Assembly (NCBI GenBank): GCA_024167805.1
Contig: CP099988.1
Span: 2,054,001-2,118,000 of the forward strand
DNA length: 64,000 bases
Origin: Methanobacterium sp. ERen5
GTDB lineage: Archaea > Methanobacteriota > Methanobacteria > Methanobacteriales > Methanobacteriaceae
Reading direction: 5' to 3'
Both the position numbers and the translations under genes were made by a program. The notes beneath the pieces were generated by a model, which worked only from the letters and a program-made list of their open reading frames with translations, did not search any database and had not been told where the DNA came from. This document shows positions 1 to 10,400 of this stretch, one piece after another. Numbering within the stretch: the stretch's first letter is position 1; each line of letters opens with the position of its first letter.

Positions 1-438
<438 letters not shown>

Positions 439-476
439 CAAAATTATTTACAAGAATCTTGACTGGGAGAATTATA

Positions 477-827
477 ATGGACGAAATTCAACAGAAAAAA
501 GTAGAACAACTGGTCAACTACATCATGAAATGGTCATTGTGGCAGTTTAATTCTCGTGAATGGGATAGGGAGAAACAGAACGAAGAAATACTTACAAAAA
601 CTATGCAATTGCTTTGTGATGAACCAGTGGAAAATGAAACCCCTGAAGACAGGTACTACTGGAGTGAAGCCATGGTACTCTCAAGTGACTTTAAAACCAA
701 CTTCGAATGGATTTCACAGATGAACAAAACAGAGATAAAAACACTTATGGACGACCTTAAAAATCGTATTGATTATTTAACAATAACTGGATCTTTAAAT
801 GCAGAACTAAAAGTTAATCGTTACTAA
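477..827 (+). CDS. anfG: Fe-only nitrogenase delta subunit
   Basis: This small subunit (116 aa) is found only in alternative nitrogenases and is needed for the assembled, cofactor-loaded AnfDGK complex. The N-terminal YIMKWSLWQFNSREWDRE segment and the C-terminal DYLTITGSLN segment are hallmark blocks. The second, and the LLCDEPV block between them, match AnfG better than VnfG. The ATG at 477 is chosen because GGGAG at 465-469 sits just upstream; an in-frame TTG at 459 has no such site. The gene lies between anfD and anfK in the usual anfDGK order, with a 20-nt gap to anfK, so the three are probably cotranscribed. Confidence 0.93.
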   Translation: MDEIQQKKVEQLVNYIMKWSLWQFNSREWDREKQNEEILTKTMQLLCDEPVENETPEDRYYWSEAMVLSSDFKTNFEWISQMNKTEIKTLMDDLKNRIDYLTITGSLNAELKVNRY

Positions 828-847
828 AACGGAGGTATTATCATTTC

Positions 848-2230
848 TTGCGAATTGAAAAAAAGGAAAGATCCGGTATCATCAACCCAATATTCACATG
901 CCAACCTGCGGGTGCACAGTACGTTAGTATCGGTGTGGAAGATTGTATTGGAATTGTACACGGAGGACAAGGTTGTGTAATGTTTGTACGTCTGCTATTT
1001 GCACAGCATTTTAAAGAAAATTTTTTACTAGCATCTTCTTCACTTCACGAAGACACAGCAGTACTCGGAGCAACCCACCGTATTGAAGAAGCAGTAGATG
1101 TGCTCTTGATGAGATATCCTGAAGTTAAGGTGGTACCAATCATCTCAACCTGTTCAACAGAAATAATAGGGGACGATGTTGAAGGAGTAATCAGAAAACT
1201 GGAAAATGGTCTATTAAAAGAGAAATACGCTGACCGTGAAGTCCACCTAATATCCATAAGTACCCCAAGTTTCAAGGGCAGTATGGTTAGCGGTTACGAT
1301 ATTGCAGTCAGGGATTTCGTGAGGGAATTTGCAACAAAAAAGGAGCCCAACGAAAAAATTAATCTCATAACTGGATGGGTCAATCCAGGGGACGTGACCG
1401 CACTTAAACATCTTCTAATGGAGATGAATGTGGATGCAAATGTTTTGTTCGAAACTGAATCATTTGACTCACCCCTCATGCCCAAGGGTGATGCAGTGTC
1501 GTATGGAGGAACAACCATCAAGGATCTTGAATCCACTGGAGATGCAATTGGAACCATAGTACTAAACAGATACGAAGGTAAACTTGCTGCAGACTTTCTT
1601 GAAACAGAATTTGAAATCCCATCAATAATTGGCCCGACACCCATAGGCATACGTAACACCGATGCATTCCTAAACAACCTGAAGAAGATGACTGGAAAAC
1701 CAATACCAGAACCCCTTGTTAGGGAGAGGGGTGTAGCCATAGATGCACTAACAGATCTTGTTCACATGTTCTTTGCAGACAAGAAAGTTGCAATCTTCGG
1801 AAACCCAGATCTTGTCATAGGATTGGCAGAATTTTGTATAGATCTTGAAATGAAACCAGTTTTACTCTTACTTGGAGATGATAATGTAAACTACTCCAAA
1901 GATCCTAGAATAAAAGAATTTGAGGAAAAAGTAGAATTTGAAATGGAGATCATTGAAAATGCAGATCTATGGGATCTTGAGGAACGCATCAAGAATGGGG
2001 ATGTTGAACTTGATCTAATAATTGGACATTCCAAAGGACGTTTCATTGCAATAGATAATGACATACCCATGCTTCGTGTGGGATTCCCAGTCTACGATCG
2101 CGCAGGTTACTACAGACATCCAATAGTAGGATATGCCGGTGCAACCTGGCTTGCAGATGAAATGGCAAATGTACTTTTCACGGATATGGAGTACAAAAAG
2201 AACAAGGAATGGATTTTGAATGTATGGTAA
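848..2230 (+). CDS. anfK: Fe-only nitrogenase beta chain
   Basis: The beta subunit of the catalytic component (about 460 aa) shares the P-cluster with AnfD. Long blocks match AnfK: INPIFTCQPAGAQ near the N-terminus, GIVHGGQGCVMFVRL and STCSTEIIGDD with P-cluster cysteines, GWVNPGDV, GPTPIGIRNTD, and an end at NKEWILNVW. The TTG at 848 gives an open frame but lies 11 nt behind GGAGGT (831-836). A better N-terminus is visible: ATT at 843 begins an MSCELK-like start resembling the MTCEVK of known AnfK, and joins this frame if the A-run at 858-864 is one base short. The 5' end may therefore carry a sequencing error and a rare start codon. No further nitrogenase gene follows. Confidence 0.93.
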   Translation: MRIEKKERSGIINPIFTCQPAGAQYVSIGVEDCIGIVHGGQGCVMFVRLLFAQHFKENFLLASSSLHEDTAVLGATHRIEEAVDVLLMRYPEVKVVPIISTCSTEIIGDDVEGVIRKLENGLLKEKYADREVHLISISTPSFKGSMVSGYDIAVRDFVREFATKKEPNEKINLITGWVNPGDVTALKHLLMEMNVDANVLFETESFDSPLMPKGDAVSYGGTTIKDLESTGDAIGTIVLNRYEGKLAADFLETEFEIPSIIGPTPIGIRNTDAFLNNLKKMTGKPIPEPLVRERGVAIDALTDLVHMFFADKKVAIFGNPDLVIGLAEFCIDLEMKPVLLLLGDDNVNYSKDPRIKEFEEKVEFEMEIIENADLWDLEERIKNGDVELDLIIGHSKGRFIAIDNDIPMLRVGFPVYDRAGYYRHPIVGYAGATWLADEMANVLFTDMEYKKNKEWILNVW

Positions 2231-2456
2231 CCAACCAAATACGAAGCATATTCTGATCAAGCATTTCAAGAGACAACCAGAGGATCACCCAGTAAATTAG
2301 ACAATATAGTAAGTTAAAGATCGTGTACTGCAACTATCCTCAGATTTTCTTTTAATCATTTATTTTAAGATTTAATAATATTTATTTGAAGTAAATAAAA
2401 AACCAGATACATACAGAATATATTTAGTTTAAAGTTTACACGAGGTAAAATAAACA
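2231..2456. other. intergenic region after anfK, probable end of the anf operon
   Basis: No gene is visible in these 226 bases. T-rich stretches near 2345-2365 on the + strand could end the anf transcript in the archaeal manner. The region ends in a GAGGT ribosome binding site at 2442-2446 for the next gene. Confidence 0.4.
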
Positions 2457-3158
2457 ATGAGACTCCATTACTTACAACATGTGCCGTTTGAAAATCCTGG
2501 AAGCATACTTAGCTGGGCAACTCTGAACAACGTTGAAGTAACTAAAACCCTCATGTTTCAGGATGAAGATCTTCCTGAACATGATGATTATGACTGGTTG
2601 GTGGTTATGGGAGGGCCCATGAACATCTACGATCATGAAAATTATCCATGGCTCGTGAAAGAAAAGTCATTCATAAAAACTGCCATAGACTCTGATAAAT
2701 TAGTTATAGGTCTTTGTTTAGGTGGACAGTTAATAGCTGATGTAATTGGTGGTGAGGTGACTAAAAATTCCCATCTGGAAATAGGATGGTTTCCATTACA
2801 TTTCAAAGCTCAAGCAAAATCATCCTCAGTTTTCTCCTTTTTACCAGAGGAACCCACAGTTTTTCATTGGCACGGAGATACATTCAGTAAATTACCTGAA
2901 AATACCGAACTCATAGCAAAAAGTGATGCATGTGAAAATCAGGCTTTCATATACAAAGAAAGGGTGTTTGGATTTCAATTTCACCTGGAAACAACTGAAC
3001 AAATTATCAATGATCTTGTTGTGAACTGTGCAGATGAAATGATACCAGGTCCCTATGTACAATCAAAAAATGAACTCCTAAACAATGAAAACATAAAACA
3101 AACCAATGAATGGATGGATATCTTCCTAAACAAATTATTGGAACGGGAAAGTAGGTGA
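2457..3158 (+). CDS. class I glutamine amidotransferase (GMP-synthase-like)
   Basis: This 233-aa stand-alone glutaminase domain resembles the GMP synthase/GuaA-like amidotransferase group. Cys87 lies in the nucleophile elbow GLCLGGQL, and His177 and Glu179 in FGFQFHLE complete the expected triad. The VVMGGPM element at about residues 49-55 is the usual oxyanion/substrate strand. Such stand-alone proteins probably hydrolyse gamma-glutamyl amides, but the substrate here is unknown. Start ATG 2457 has GAGGT 11-15 nt upstream. The next gene begins 6 nt after its stop, so the pair is probably cotranscribed. Both ends of the fold look complete. Confidence 0.85.
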   Translation: MRLHYLQHVPFENPGSILSWATLNNVEVTKTLMFQDEDLPEHDDYDWLVVMGGPMNIYDHENYPWLVKEKSFIKTAIDSDKLVIGLCLGGQLIADVIGGEVTKNSHLEIGWFPLHFKAQAKSSSVFSFLPEEPTVFHWHGDTFSKLPENTELIAKSDACENQAFIYKERVFGFQFHLETTEQIINDLVVNCADEMIPGPYVQSKNELLNNENIKQTNEWMDIFLNKLLERESR

Positions 3159-3164
3159 TGAAAG

Positions 3165-3701
3165 ATGAATAAGATGAGGTATGTTCAAAGGGAATGCAGT
3201 GACAAAGAAAAAATTAACGATTTTTTAACATCTTCCAGGGTAGGGGTGCTTGGAATGAATGATGAAAACTTACCCTATGCAGTTCCATTGAACTACGTAT
3301 GGTACCATGATTCAGTTTTTTTTCATGGAGCAGGATCCGGTAGAAAAGAGCTGATACTCTCTAAAGAACCCGAGGTATGTTTCACAGTTTTTGAGGAATT
3401 TGGAACTGTGTTGGATCCCATGCCATGCCATGCAGACACATCCTACATGAGTGTCATGCTGTTTGGACAGATTCAAAGGGTAAAGTACTTTGAAGAGTCT
3501 GCAACCATCTTGAATCAACTGGTGGAAAAGTACACTCCAGGTTACTACAAGAAGGGATTGTCTGCCAAGATGATGGAGAAGTACCGTTCAAATTTGGATG
3601 GAAATCCCACGTCAGTCTACAGATTAAAACCAACTGATATCACAGCCAAGGAAAATGTTGTGGCTGAAGATGAACTGTTTAAATCTGGAGATCACATATG
3701 A
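3165..3701 (+). CDS. pyridoxamine 5'-phosphate oxidase-like FMN-binding protein
   Basis: A 178-aa split-barrel flavoprotein related to the NimA/PNPOx-like group. The N-terminal RVGVLGMNDENLPYAVPLNY block and the following FFHGAGSGRKEL block are the typical strand and flavin-phosphate-binding segments. The protein probably binds FMN (or F420) and reduces a small molecule; the substrate is not predictable. Start ATG 3165 follows GGTGATG, which overlaps the end of the preceding amidotransferase gene, so translation may be coupled. A second, unrelated-looking flavin barrel is encoded at 36773. Confidence 0.8.
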   Translation: MNKMRYVQRECSDKEKINDFLTSSRVGVLGMNDENLPYAVPLNYVWYHDSVFFHGAGSGRKELILSKEPEVCFTVFEEFGTVLDPMPCHADTSYMSVMLFGQIQRVKYFEESATILNQLVEKYTPGYYKKGLSAKMMEKYRSNLDGNPTSVYRLKPTDITAKENVVAEDELFKSGDHI

Positions 3702-3857
3702 GTTCCAAATTTTGAGTTGTTAAACTACTACTACTGCAAAACTTTATATTCTAGAAAACCAATATTAAAGTAACAAAAGTTAACTAAAATTAATTGGTTA
3801 AGATTACAAGTTTACAGATATATACAGCAGTTAAATGATATTAAGGAGAGATAAAAC

Positions 3858-4037
3858 ATGTTAGAACACACCTACAAATACCAAAATTATCTGAGAAACA
3901 ATTCACCACGTTTGGGTCCATTCTATACGGCGTTTGTAGTTGCCCTGGAACAACAAATTGAAATATTAGACAAATCCATGGGATATACAGCTCCAATCAA
4001 ATCAAATATAAATGAAATGGCTCCAATGAGTTATTAA
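3858..4037 (+). CDS. small protein of unknown function (59 aa)
   Basis: This short open frame has ATG 3858 behind AAGGAGAG (3843-3849) and ends in TAA at 4035-4037. The product starts MLEHTYKYQNYLRNN and ends NEMAPMSY; it is a soluble-looking mixed-composition peptide with no transmembrane segment or recognisable motif. The strong ribosome binding site with optimal spacing and the clean frame are the support. It stands alone between longer intergenic stretches. I do not recognise a family. Confidence 0.6.
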   Translation: MLEHTYKYQNYLRNNSPRLGPFYTAFVVALEQQIEILDKSMGYTAPIKSNINEMAPMSY

Positions 4038-4365
4038 GATTTTTTATATACTTTTTTTAATTTTCAAAGCAATTCGCTGCAGATATATTTCTACTGTAAA
4101 ACTCAGTTGCACTGTATATAAGATTTAAATCTTGCAAACTATTTCTACAGTATAATTTCATTTTACATATTAATTTCTCTATTGAACATAGAACTACTGT
4201 CTCAAGATGAACAGATTAATAATGATTTGCACAAACTTTGATCCAATAATTAACCCAATTAATAGCTTGCTTTTAAATTGATTATTTATATTCCATGGAG
4301 ATCATTAATTACATATAATTAAACGCATATAATGACACTGCATACTAAAAAAATGAGATGATAAA
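4038..4365. other. AT-rich intergenic region upstream of lemA
   Basis: No gene is visible in 328 bases. The sequence GATTATTTATATTCC near 4279-4293 is a plausible TATA box for the lemA/DUF2207 pair, and GAGATGATAAA just before 4366 is its ribosome binding site. TGTATATAAG near 4113-4122 is a second TATA-like element. Confidence 0.35.
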
Positions 4366-4917
4366 ATGATAATCGAAATAATAATCGTACTCATATTAAT
4401 TGTAATAGTTGTGGCAGTAATATGGCTCTACAACGGATTAGTAAACCTCAGAAATAGAGTAAAAAATGCATGGTCACAGATTGATGTGCAGTTGAAACGA
4501 AGAACAGATCTTATTCCTAACCTTGTTGAAACTGTTAAGGGATACGCATCCCATGAAAAGGGCGTGTTTGAAAACGTTACAAAGGCCAGATCCAGCCTAA
4601 TGAATGCTAGCGGAGTTCAAGAAAGTGCTGAAGCAAATAATCAATTAACAGGTGCATTAAAAAGCTTGTTTGCTGTTGCAGAAAACTATCCAGATCTTAA
4701 GGCTAGCCAGAACTTCAGAGAACTACAGGCCCAGTTAACAGAAACTGAAGATAAGATTGCTTACTCCAGACAGTTCTATAACGACACAGTCCTCAGGTAC
4801 AACAACAAGGTGCAAATGTTCCCAAGTAACATTTTAGCATCACTTTTCAAATTCAAAGAAGCAGAATTTTTCGAAATGGCTGAAAGCGAAAGAGCTGTTC
4901 CAGAAGTCAAATTTTAG
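4366..4917 (+). CDS. LemA family membrane-anchored protein
   Basis: A 183-aa protein with one N-terminal transmembrane helix (about residues 2-24) followed by the alpha-helical LemA domain. The block [20 protein letters not shown] with [14 protein letters not shown] is diagnostic. Long helices run to the C-terminus, including the [19 protein letters not shown] block. LemA proteins usually sit with a DUF2207/TPM-type membrane protein, as here, where the next gene starts within about 10 nt. The molecular role of the family is not firmly known. Start ATG 4366 has GAGATGATAAA directly upstream. Confidence 0.92.
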   Translation: MIIEIIIVLILIVIVVAVIWLYNGLVNLRNRVKNAWSQIDVQLKRRTDLIPNLVETVKGYASHEKGVFENVTKARSSLMNASGVQESAEANNQLTGALKSLFAVAENYPDLKASQNFRELQAQLTETEDKIAYSRQFYNDTVLRYNNKVQMFPSNILASLFKFKEAEFFEMAESERAVPEVKF

Positions 4918-4925
4918 GTGATGGA

Positions 4926-6765
4926 ATGGATAAAAAAATTTGTCTTTCTATAATTCTTTTTTTCACTGTCCATGTTGGCAGGCAGCGGAGCAGTATTTGC
5001 TGCGAGCGATAACAGCTACACCATTCCACTCATAAATCAAGATATCTACCTTCAAAACGATGGAACCATCCATGTTGTGGAGAAGATCCACTACACATTC
5101 GATGGAACTTTCCACGGAATTAACAGGTATATACCATTAAACGGTTCACAACAGCTGACAAATGTTAATGTAACCACAGATGGTGCCTACAACAGTTTTC
5201 AGATTCTGGATGTGAATTCCACAAAGGACATTAAGGTTTATTTATATTCTGATGCAGCCAAAACCCAGCCAATTAATGGCGGGAATGTAACCGTTACAAT
5301 TTCCTACGATCTCTTTAATGTCATGAAGTTTTACAATGATGTGGCAGAGTTGCACTACATGCTGGTGCCTAATAAGTGGCAAGTTGACATAGGTCAGGTT
5401 GTTGCAAACATACACACAAGTTCCAGTCAAGGAGTTCAATACTGGTTAAATCCTCCCTACTACAATAAGAGTGCAGCTTGGCAGGGCAACACCTTGACAG
5501 TCACGAGCGATACAATTCCATCGGGCCAGTACTACGAGATAAGAATGGCAATTCCAAGGGATCAGTTTGCTGCCAACCCTTCACATGGACTTATAATCAA
5601 TCAGAATGGATTAGCTCAGATGCAGCAGCTACAAAATGACTACCAGAATTCTTTGAATTTCAGAACCAATCTATATTATTTACTGTCAGTTCTCATGTTC
5701 CTGGCACTCTTTGTACCAATATTCATATACTTCAGATATGGAAGGGAACCAAAGATAGATTATCAGGCAGAGTATGAAAGGGACATTCCCACAGATGATC
5801 CTCCTGCAATGGTGAATGCCATATGTGGACCTGGATTTTCCAAGAAGATCGGAGAACCAGATATGGATGGTTTCAAGGCAACCATAATGGACCTCATAAA
5901 CAGAAAGTATCTAATAATGGAAAACGAACCTTTAGAAGAAAAATCTTTGGATAAGGAAGGATACGGCCTTGTAGGTTCGATGTATTTGAGGTACAACGTT
6001 CAGAAAGATTCATCTGAGTTGAAAGGTTTTGAAAAGAATGTTATCAACTTTTTAACAGAGTACGAGGATGATGATGGTTTGATATCGTTGGATGCCATTT
6101 CAGATAATTTGAGTGTTCGCGAATCTGCCAGATCCTTTAGAAACACCTACCTCGACTGGAAGGATAACCTTCGAAACACGTTATTGAATGACAACGAACT
6201 TGACAAATTCTTCAACAAGAAGGGAGATTCGTATCTAAAACTCTTTGGAGTTTTAGCACTTATTGCTGCCGTAATAGTGTTCTTCTTCAGTATTATGGAC
6301 GATATACCTGCAGCAGACTTCTCATTGTTTTTGTCAATTGTTTTAGGGGTTGTGGCAATAATCAGCTTAATTCTACCCCAGAAGGTTGGGGGTCAGTGGA
6401 CAACCTACGGTGAAGAATACGATGCAAAGTGGCATAACTTCAAGAAGTATATCCAAGACTTCAGTTTGATGAAAGAGTACCCTCCAGAATCTATAGTGAT
6501 ATGGAACAAGTACCTTGTATATGCAACTGCTCTTGGTGCTGCTGATGCAGTTCGAAAAGCCATGGAACTCAACGTCCCTCAAGATGACCTAAACGGTAGT
6601 GATCTGTACATGTTCCATTATTATGGCGGATACTTGCTTCTGAACTCGGCATTTGATACTGGAATGAGCACAGCAACGGCATCTTCATCAAACGGTGGAG
6701 ATTTCGGAGGAGTTGGTGACATTGGAGGAGGATTTGGTGGTGGAGGTGGAGGTGACGCCTTCTAA
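4926..6765 (+). CDS. DUF2207 membrane protein (5' frameshift suspected)
   Basis: The product is a ~605-aa surface-exposed membrane protein of the DUF2207 family, the usual partner of LemA. It has a signal peptide ending near [11 protein letters not shown], an extracellular beta-rich domain, a transmembrane helix ([20 protein letters not shown]), a cytoplasmic domain, two helices around 6240-6370, and a glycine-rich tail ending GGGGGGDAF. The frame from 4972 has no good start. ATG 4926 lies 5 nt behind AGGTG and encodes the lysine-rich, hydrophobic start of a signal peptide. It is out of frame by one base at the T-run 4957-4963; removing one T joins them. The direction is opposite to most other indels in the window. 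Confidence 0.85.
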
Positions 6766-6880
6766 AACCAATTTCCATTTTTTTATTCCTTTTTTTTTTT
6801 AGATAGTAAGGTTTTTTTGAAATAATGTACAAATCAGTTACTAGGTTCTCCATTAGTATATTGGAGGAGGGATTTGTAGA

Positions 6881-7507
6881 GTGGAAGATCAATATTTTGA
6901 TGTTTATAGAGATATGGTGGAGTACGTGCTTGATAAATTTCAAGTAGCTGTACCGAACTACAAGATAATGTTCTTATCTGACAGGGAATTTGATGTTTTT
7001 AACTACGAATGTGATATTGTTCGAAGCTTCTACTACGTAATAACACAGGAGAAACAGTTTGGATTTAACAGGTATAAGAACATGTACCTGGACATGGTAA
7101 CCAAGGAGTATGGTGAATTTTTTTATCAGAGTGAAGAAGATATTTTGGCATCTTTAATACATATAAACAAGGTTTACAACACATTGGAACCAGTTCATAA
7201 TGCACTACAAATTTTAAATGAAAATGATGCCACAAACAAGGATGTTTCATTTCTACACAACTTGATCACCACCAACATAGATCAGGACTACTTGATCATT
7301 CTGAGGAAAACCCGTCATGAAAATCTGTGCAATGGTTTGAACGATGATAACAACATATTTTTTGATGTGGTACACGAAGCACTTCATATTATTGAGCATG
7401 AAACTCAACATTCAAAATGGAAGTTCTGGACTAAAAAACGAATGAATTCTAATGAAATGGACAGCATCACCAAGGAAATTTTCAGTGAATGGAACATAAA
7501 ACTTTAA
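6881..7507 (+). CDS. hypothetical protein with HExxH motif
   Basis: A 208-aa soluble protein with no recognised family. Near the C-terminus, residues 165-169 read HEALH inside VVHEALHIIEHE, which has the HExxH pattern of zinc metalloproteases, with further His and Glu residues as possible third ligands. A helix around the motif is plausible, but the match is short and could be coincidental. The N-terminal two thirds are rich in Tyr, Phe and acidic residues. GTG 6881 is preceded by GGAGGAGGG at about 6862-6870. It follows DUF2207 by 115 nt on the same strand. Confidence 0.75.
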   Translation: MEDQYFDVYRDMVEYVLDKFQVAVPNYKIMFLSDREFDVFNYECDIVRSFYYVITQEKQFGFNRYKNMYLDMVTKEYGEFFYQSEEDILASLIHINKVYNTLEPVHNALQILNENDATNKDVSFLHNLITTNIDQDYLIILRKTRHENLCNGLNDDNNIFFDVVHEALHIIEHETQHSKWKFWTKKRMNSNEMDSITKEIFSEWNIKL

Positions 7508-7536
7508 AATAAATAATGTAAAGGGTATTTTAGTTT

Positions 7537-8703
7537 TTAGATGAGTGGTACAGGGAACTTGAAAAATTTCATGGCTGCTTTAATCATTTTAAATTCCGTC
7601 AATGCAGAAACGATTGTTGGAGCAGTGTCTCGTTCAACTTCCATTGTTATGGTGCTAATATTATATTTAAATGCTTCATTCCTTACCATACCTGTTTCTA
7701 GTGGTTGGACTCTGCTAACACAACCTGATGTTGATGTGATATACTTGGCCCATTTAACTTCCTGGGAATTGGAGGTGCCAGTGTTAACATTTAAAAGTCC
7801 CTTAGATGTTACTTCTCCTCCTGAGTGCACATCCAGAAGGTAATTTACACCATTTTTGTGTGCGAATTGTATTATGTTCCAACCTGGAGAACCAGCTATG
7901 TTGGCAATTCTGTTGGGGTCGTGACCATGGTAAAATCTGGTATTTTTTGCTGTGTCAATGGGAATATCGAATGGTATAACATAAAGGGTACCATTGATGG
8001 ATTTATCCTTGATATACTCCAAATATTTCATTATTGCTATGTTTGCTTCGGTTTCATTTCCATGAATACCTGCCGATATCAATACCTTTGGCCCATTTCC
8101 ATTTCCAAATTTAAGCATCACTGATCCAGATTTTTCCAAATTAAAAATGGTCTTGGCAAAACTGGTCTTTGGAATGTACCTGTTTATATCAGGATTTTTC
8201 AGAACATCTCCACCCACATTTTTGTCGAAGATTATGTAAGTTGGACCCATGACTTTTAAGCTGGATGAGTAGCCTTTGTTGTTATTTTTGTTGGATTCAA
8301 CAATACTGTTGGTTGCATCTGCAGATGCCATGAGTAAATAAGAGCCCAGGGGCATGTTTGTTGGAATGTAGAGCAGGGTATTTTGGGTGTTGGACGAACC
8401 ATTTTTAAGTCCGCTGATGTACCTTTTTCCAAGCAGGTAGCTGTTTGATGTTTTATGGGTTTTAAGGTAGTAGTTTACCCAAAAACCTCCTGCTGAACCA
8501 TTGCCAGAGTTGGTGATGGTGTTTGTAACAGCTATGTTACAACCCCTTACTATGGAACCATGCACAACCACGTTTGTAACTTTTAGGTCTGCTTTTAATG
8601 TTTTATTGTTAGACTGAGAGTTAATTTCTGTTGCAGAAACTTCACCTGCCACAATGAATGGAGTTAATATTAAAATTAAAGCCATAATTACAATTTTTTT
8701 CAT
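7537..8703 (-). CDS. secreted CARDB + succinylglutamate desuccinylase/aspartoacylase-like metallopeptidase
   Basis: This 388-aa secreted protein has a signal peptide (MKKIVIMALILILTPFIVAG, cut near residue 25), a CARDB adhesion domain at about residues 37-150 and a zinc carboxypeptidase-fold domain at about 190-388 of the AstE/AspA type. The zinc ligands are visible as His214 and Glu217 (GIHGNE) and His293 (DVHSGG). A catalytic glutamate is likely Glu355 or Glu357 in TMEVERD. Cytoplasmic relatives deacylate amino acids. A secreted one with a CARDB domain more likely trims a cell-surface peptide, and pseudomurein is a candidate by inference. The ATG has GGTGA upstream. The same CARDB type occurs in the 12266-13774 protein. 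Confidence 0.85.
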   Translation of the reverse strand: MKKIVIMALILILTPFIVAGEVSATEINSQSNNKTLKADLKVTNVVVHGSIVRGCNIAVTNTITNSGNGSAGGFWVNYYLKTHKTSNSYLLGKRYISGLKNGSSNTQNTLLYIPTNMPLGSYLLMASADATNSIVESNKNNNKGYSSSLKVMGPTYIIFDKNVGGDVLKNPDINRYIPKTSFAKTIFNLEKSGSVMLKFGNGNGPKVLISAGIHGNETEANIAIMKYLEYIKDKSINGTLYVIPFDIPIDTAKNTRFYHGHDPNRIANIAGSPGWNIIQFAHKNGVNYLLDVHSGGEVTSKGLLNVNTGTSNSQEVKWAKYITSTSGCVSRVQPLETGMVRNEAFKYNISTITMEVERDTAPTIVSALTEFKMIKAAMKFFKFPVPLI

Positions 8704-9152
8704 AATATTTCACCAAAGTATGCCGTATCTAAAAAATAAATTTCACAAAATTCCCCAGTATTTACAATTAGTTTGTGGTTTTAACTTTATAATGGGAGTT
8801 TTATGATGTAATGTTGGTTTTAATTTGATCAAACTACTCTTAAAATTAATGGGGAAAACTATATATGCTAGTAATTACAATATATTAATAGGTAAAATTG
8901 GGTTGTTGTTCTTTTTTTCACAATATATTCAATTTTTTTAATGAATTTTTTTAATTGATTCATAATAAAATTGAGGTTGAGTTATTTATTTCATTAGTTT
9001 GGATTGAGTTAATATTATTTAATATGGTATCATTTAGTTTAAAAAATTAATCCAAAATAATTTACTCTTACCCACTTAAAAAAATTTAGGCCAATGAATA
9101 AATGAAGGGATTAAAGTCTTCGTTTATTTATGGAAAAAGGAGGAATAGCTTA
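8704..9152. other. AT-rich intergenic region between divergent genes
   Basis: No gene is visible. The region separates the divergent metallopeptidase and TFE genes and must hold both promoters. ATATATGC near 8860 is the clearest TATA-like element. The TFE ribosome binding site AGGAGG (9139-9144) lies at its right end. Confidence 0.35.
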
Positions 9153-9647
9153 ATGTTTAAAGATCCTTTAGTTAGGGAAATTTTAATGGATATCACCAAC
9201 GATGGTGAAAGCAGTGTACCTATTATTGAATGTATAATGAATGGAAAAACATTCGATGAGGAAATTGCTGAAGAAACTGATATTCGTTTGAACACAGTTC
9301 GAAAAATACTTTACAAACTCCATGATGCTGGTGTGGCGAATTATAAGCGAAGTAGGGATCCTGAAACCAACTGGTACATATACAGCTGGAAGTTTGAAGA
9401 GGACAAGATATCAGAGATCATATCCAAGAAATTTGAAAAGTACTCTGAGGACATCGAAAAGTCACTGGAATACGAAGAAGAAAATATGTTCTTCATATGC
9501 AAGGCCAACGGTCACAGATACTTGTTTGAGGAAGCTTCAGAAAACAATTTCGTATGTCCTGAATGTCAAAACACCCTGGAATATCAGGATAACTCCACAA
9601 TCATACAAGAGCTTAAACACATGCTTAAAACCAACCAAAAATCATAG
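9153..9647 (+). CDS. tfe: transcription factor E (TFE, alpha subunit)
   Basis: Archaeal homologue of TFIIE-alpha, which helps TBP/TFB-recruited RNA polymerase open promoters. The 164-aa protein begins with a winged-helix domain ([13 protein letters not shown] through [20 protein letters not shown], about residues 1-85). A charged linker follows, then a zinc ribbon at about 115-145, in which the canonical first Cys pair is reduced to ICKANGH and the second is complete (CPEC). ATG 9153 is chosen because AGGAGG precedes it by 8 nt. An in-frame ATG at 9102 would add a non-conserved stretch that contains the ribosome binding site. Confidence 0.92.
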   Translation: MFKDPLVREILMDITNDGESSVPIIECIMNGKTFDEEIAEETDIRLNTVRKILYKLHDAGVANYKRSRDPETNWYIYSWKFEEDKISEIISKKFEKYSEDIEKSLEYEEENMFFICKANGHRYLFEEASENNFVCPECQNTLEYQDNSTIIQELKHMLKTNQKS

Positions 9648-10400
9648 GATTTGTTTAGGGGTTAATCAATGAATGGATGATCCATCATTCTTTTTCATTA
9701 TTAAATAAATGGGTTTCTTATTAAATAAGTTGAAACACTTTTTTAAATTCATTTTTAGTGCTTAAAATTCATTTAATATCATATTTAAATCCTATACTAA
9801 TTTTTCAGTAAGCGATGTTCCATATTTTTTTCTTCAAGAGTATTAAGAATTAAATTGATAAAATTAGTTTTTTAATAAAAAATCAAGTTTAGATCAACAG
9901 TTTTTTTGCTGGTACTTTTGATACAATTTTAAATAAGGCTAATAATTTGTTGGTCACTTTAAAACAAAATACACTGGTTCCCATCAAAATTTTTCACTTT
10001 AAACGGATATTCATATTTATCAGCCTTATTGAGTTTATAGGGTTTACTATTCAGCTTTTTTGTCAAACTATGGTTAAATATTTCTTTTTTTGGTTTAAAG
10101 AACGATTTTAAGGTTTTATGGCATGGGCTCATAATACAACTTTATTAAATACGAATTATTAAGTTTTATTTTTTTAAATTAGTTTTATTATGGAATTATT
10201 TGGGTAAAATAAGATTTATTAAGGCTTTTTAATCATATGATTAGAATAACTCTTTAAAATACTTTATTTGCTTTATAAGCCGTTTATTATCGTTTTTTTT
10301 ATAATTTTAAATCGTAATGTTTATATATTATTTTGAAGTTACAATGAGTTAGATCATATAATCTCTAATATTCTTTGATTTTATGACCGGAGGCGGTATA
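9648..10400. other. long AT-rich intergenic region with promoter for the transglutaminase-like gene
   Basis: About 750 bases without a recognisable gene. TTTATATATTA at 10320-10330 is a strong archaeal TATA box, expected to start transcription near 10350-10355. GGAGGCGGT at 10389-10397 is the ribosome binding site of the next gene. The rest shows only AT-rich sequence with T-runs that could terminate the tfe transcript. Confidence 0.5.

Noticed and set aside
1045..1740. Minus-strand open frames inside anfK
   Set aside because: Strong AnfK homology on the + strand explains the region; these are shadow frames.
477..2230. VnfG/VnfK (vanadium nitrogenase) or NifDK
   Set aside because: The delta subunit and beta chain match the AnfG/AnfK forms more closely, and Nif lacks the delta subunit.
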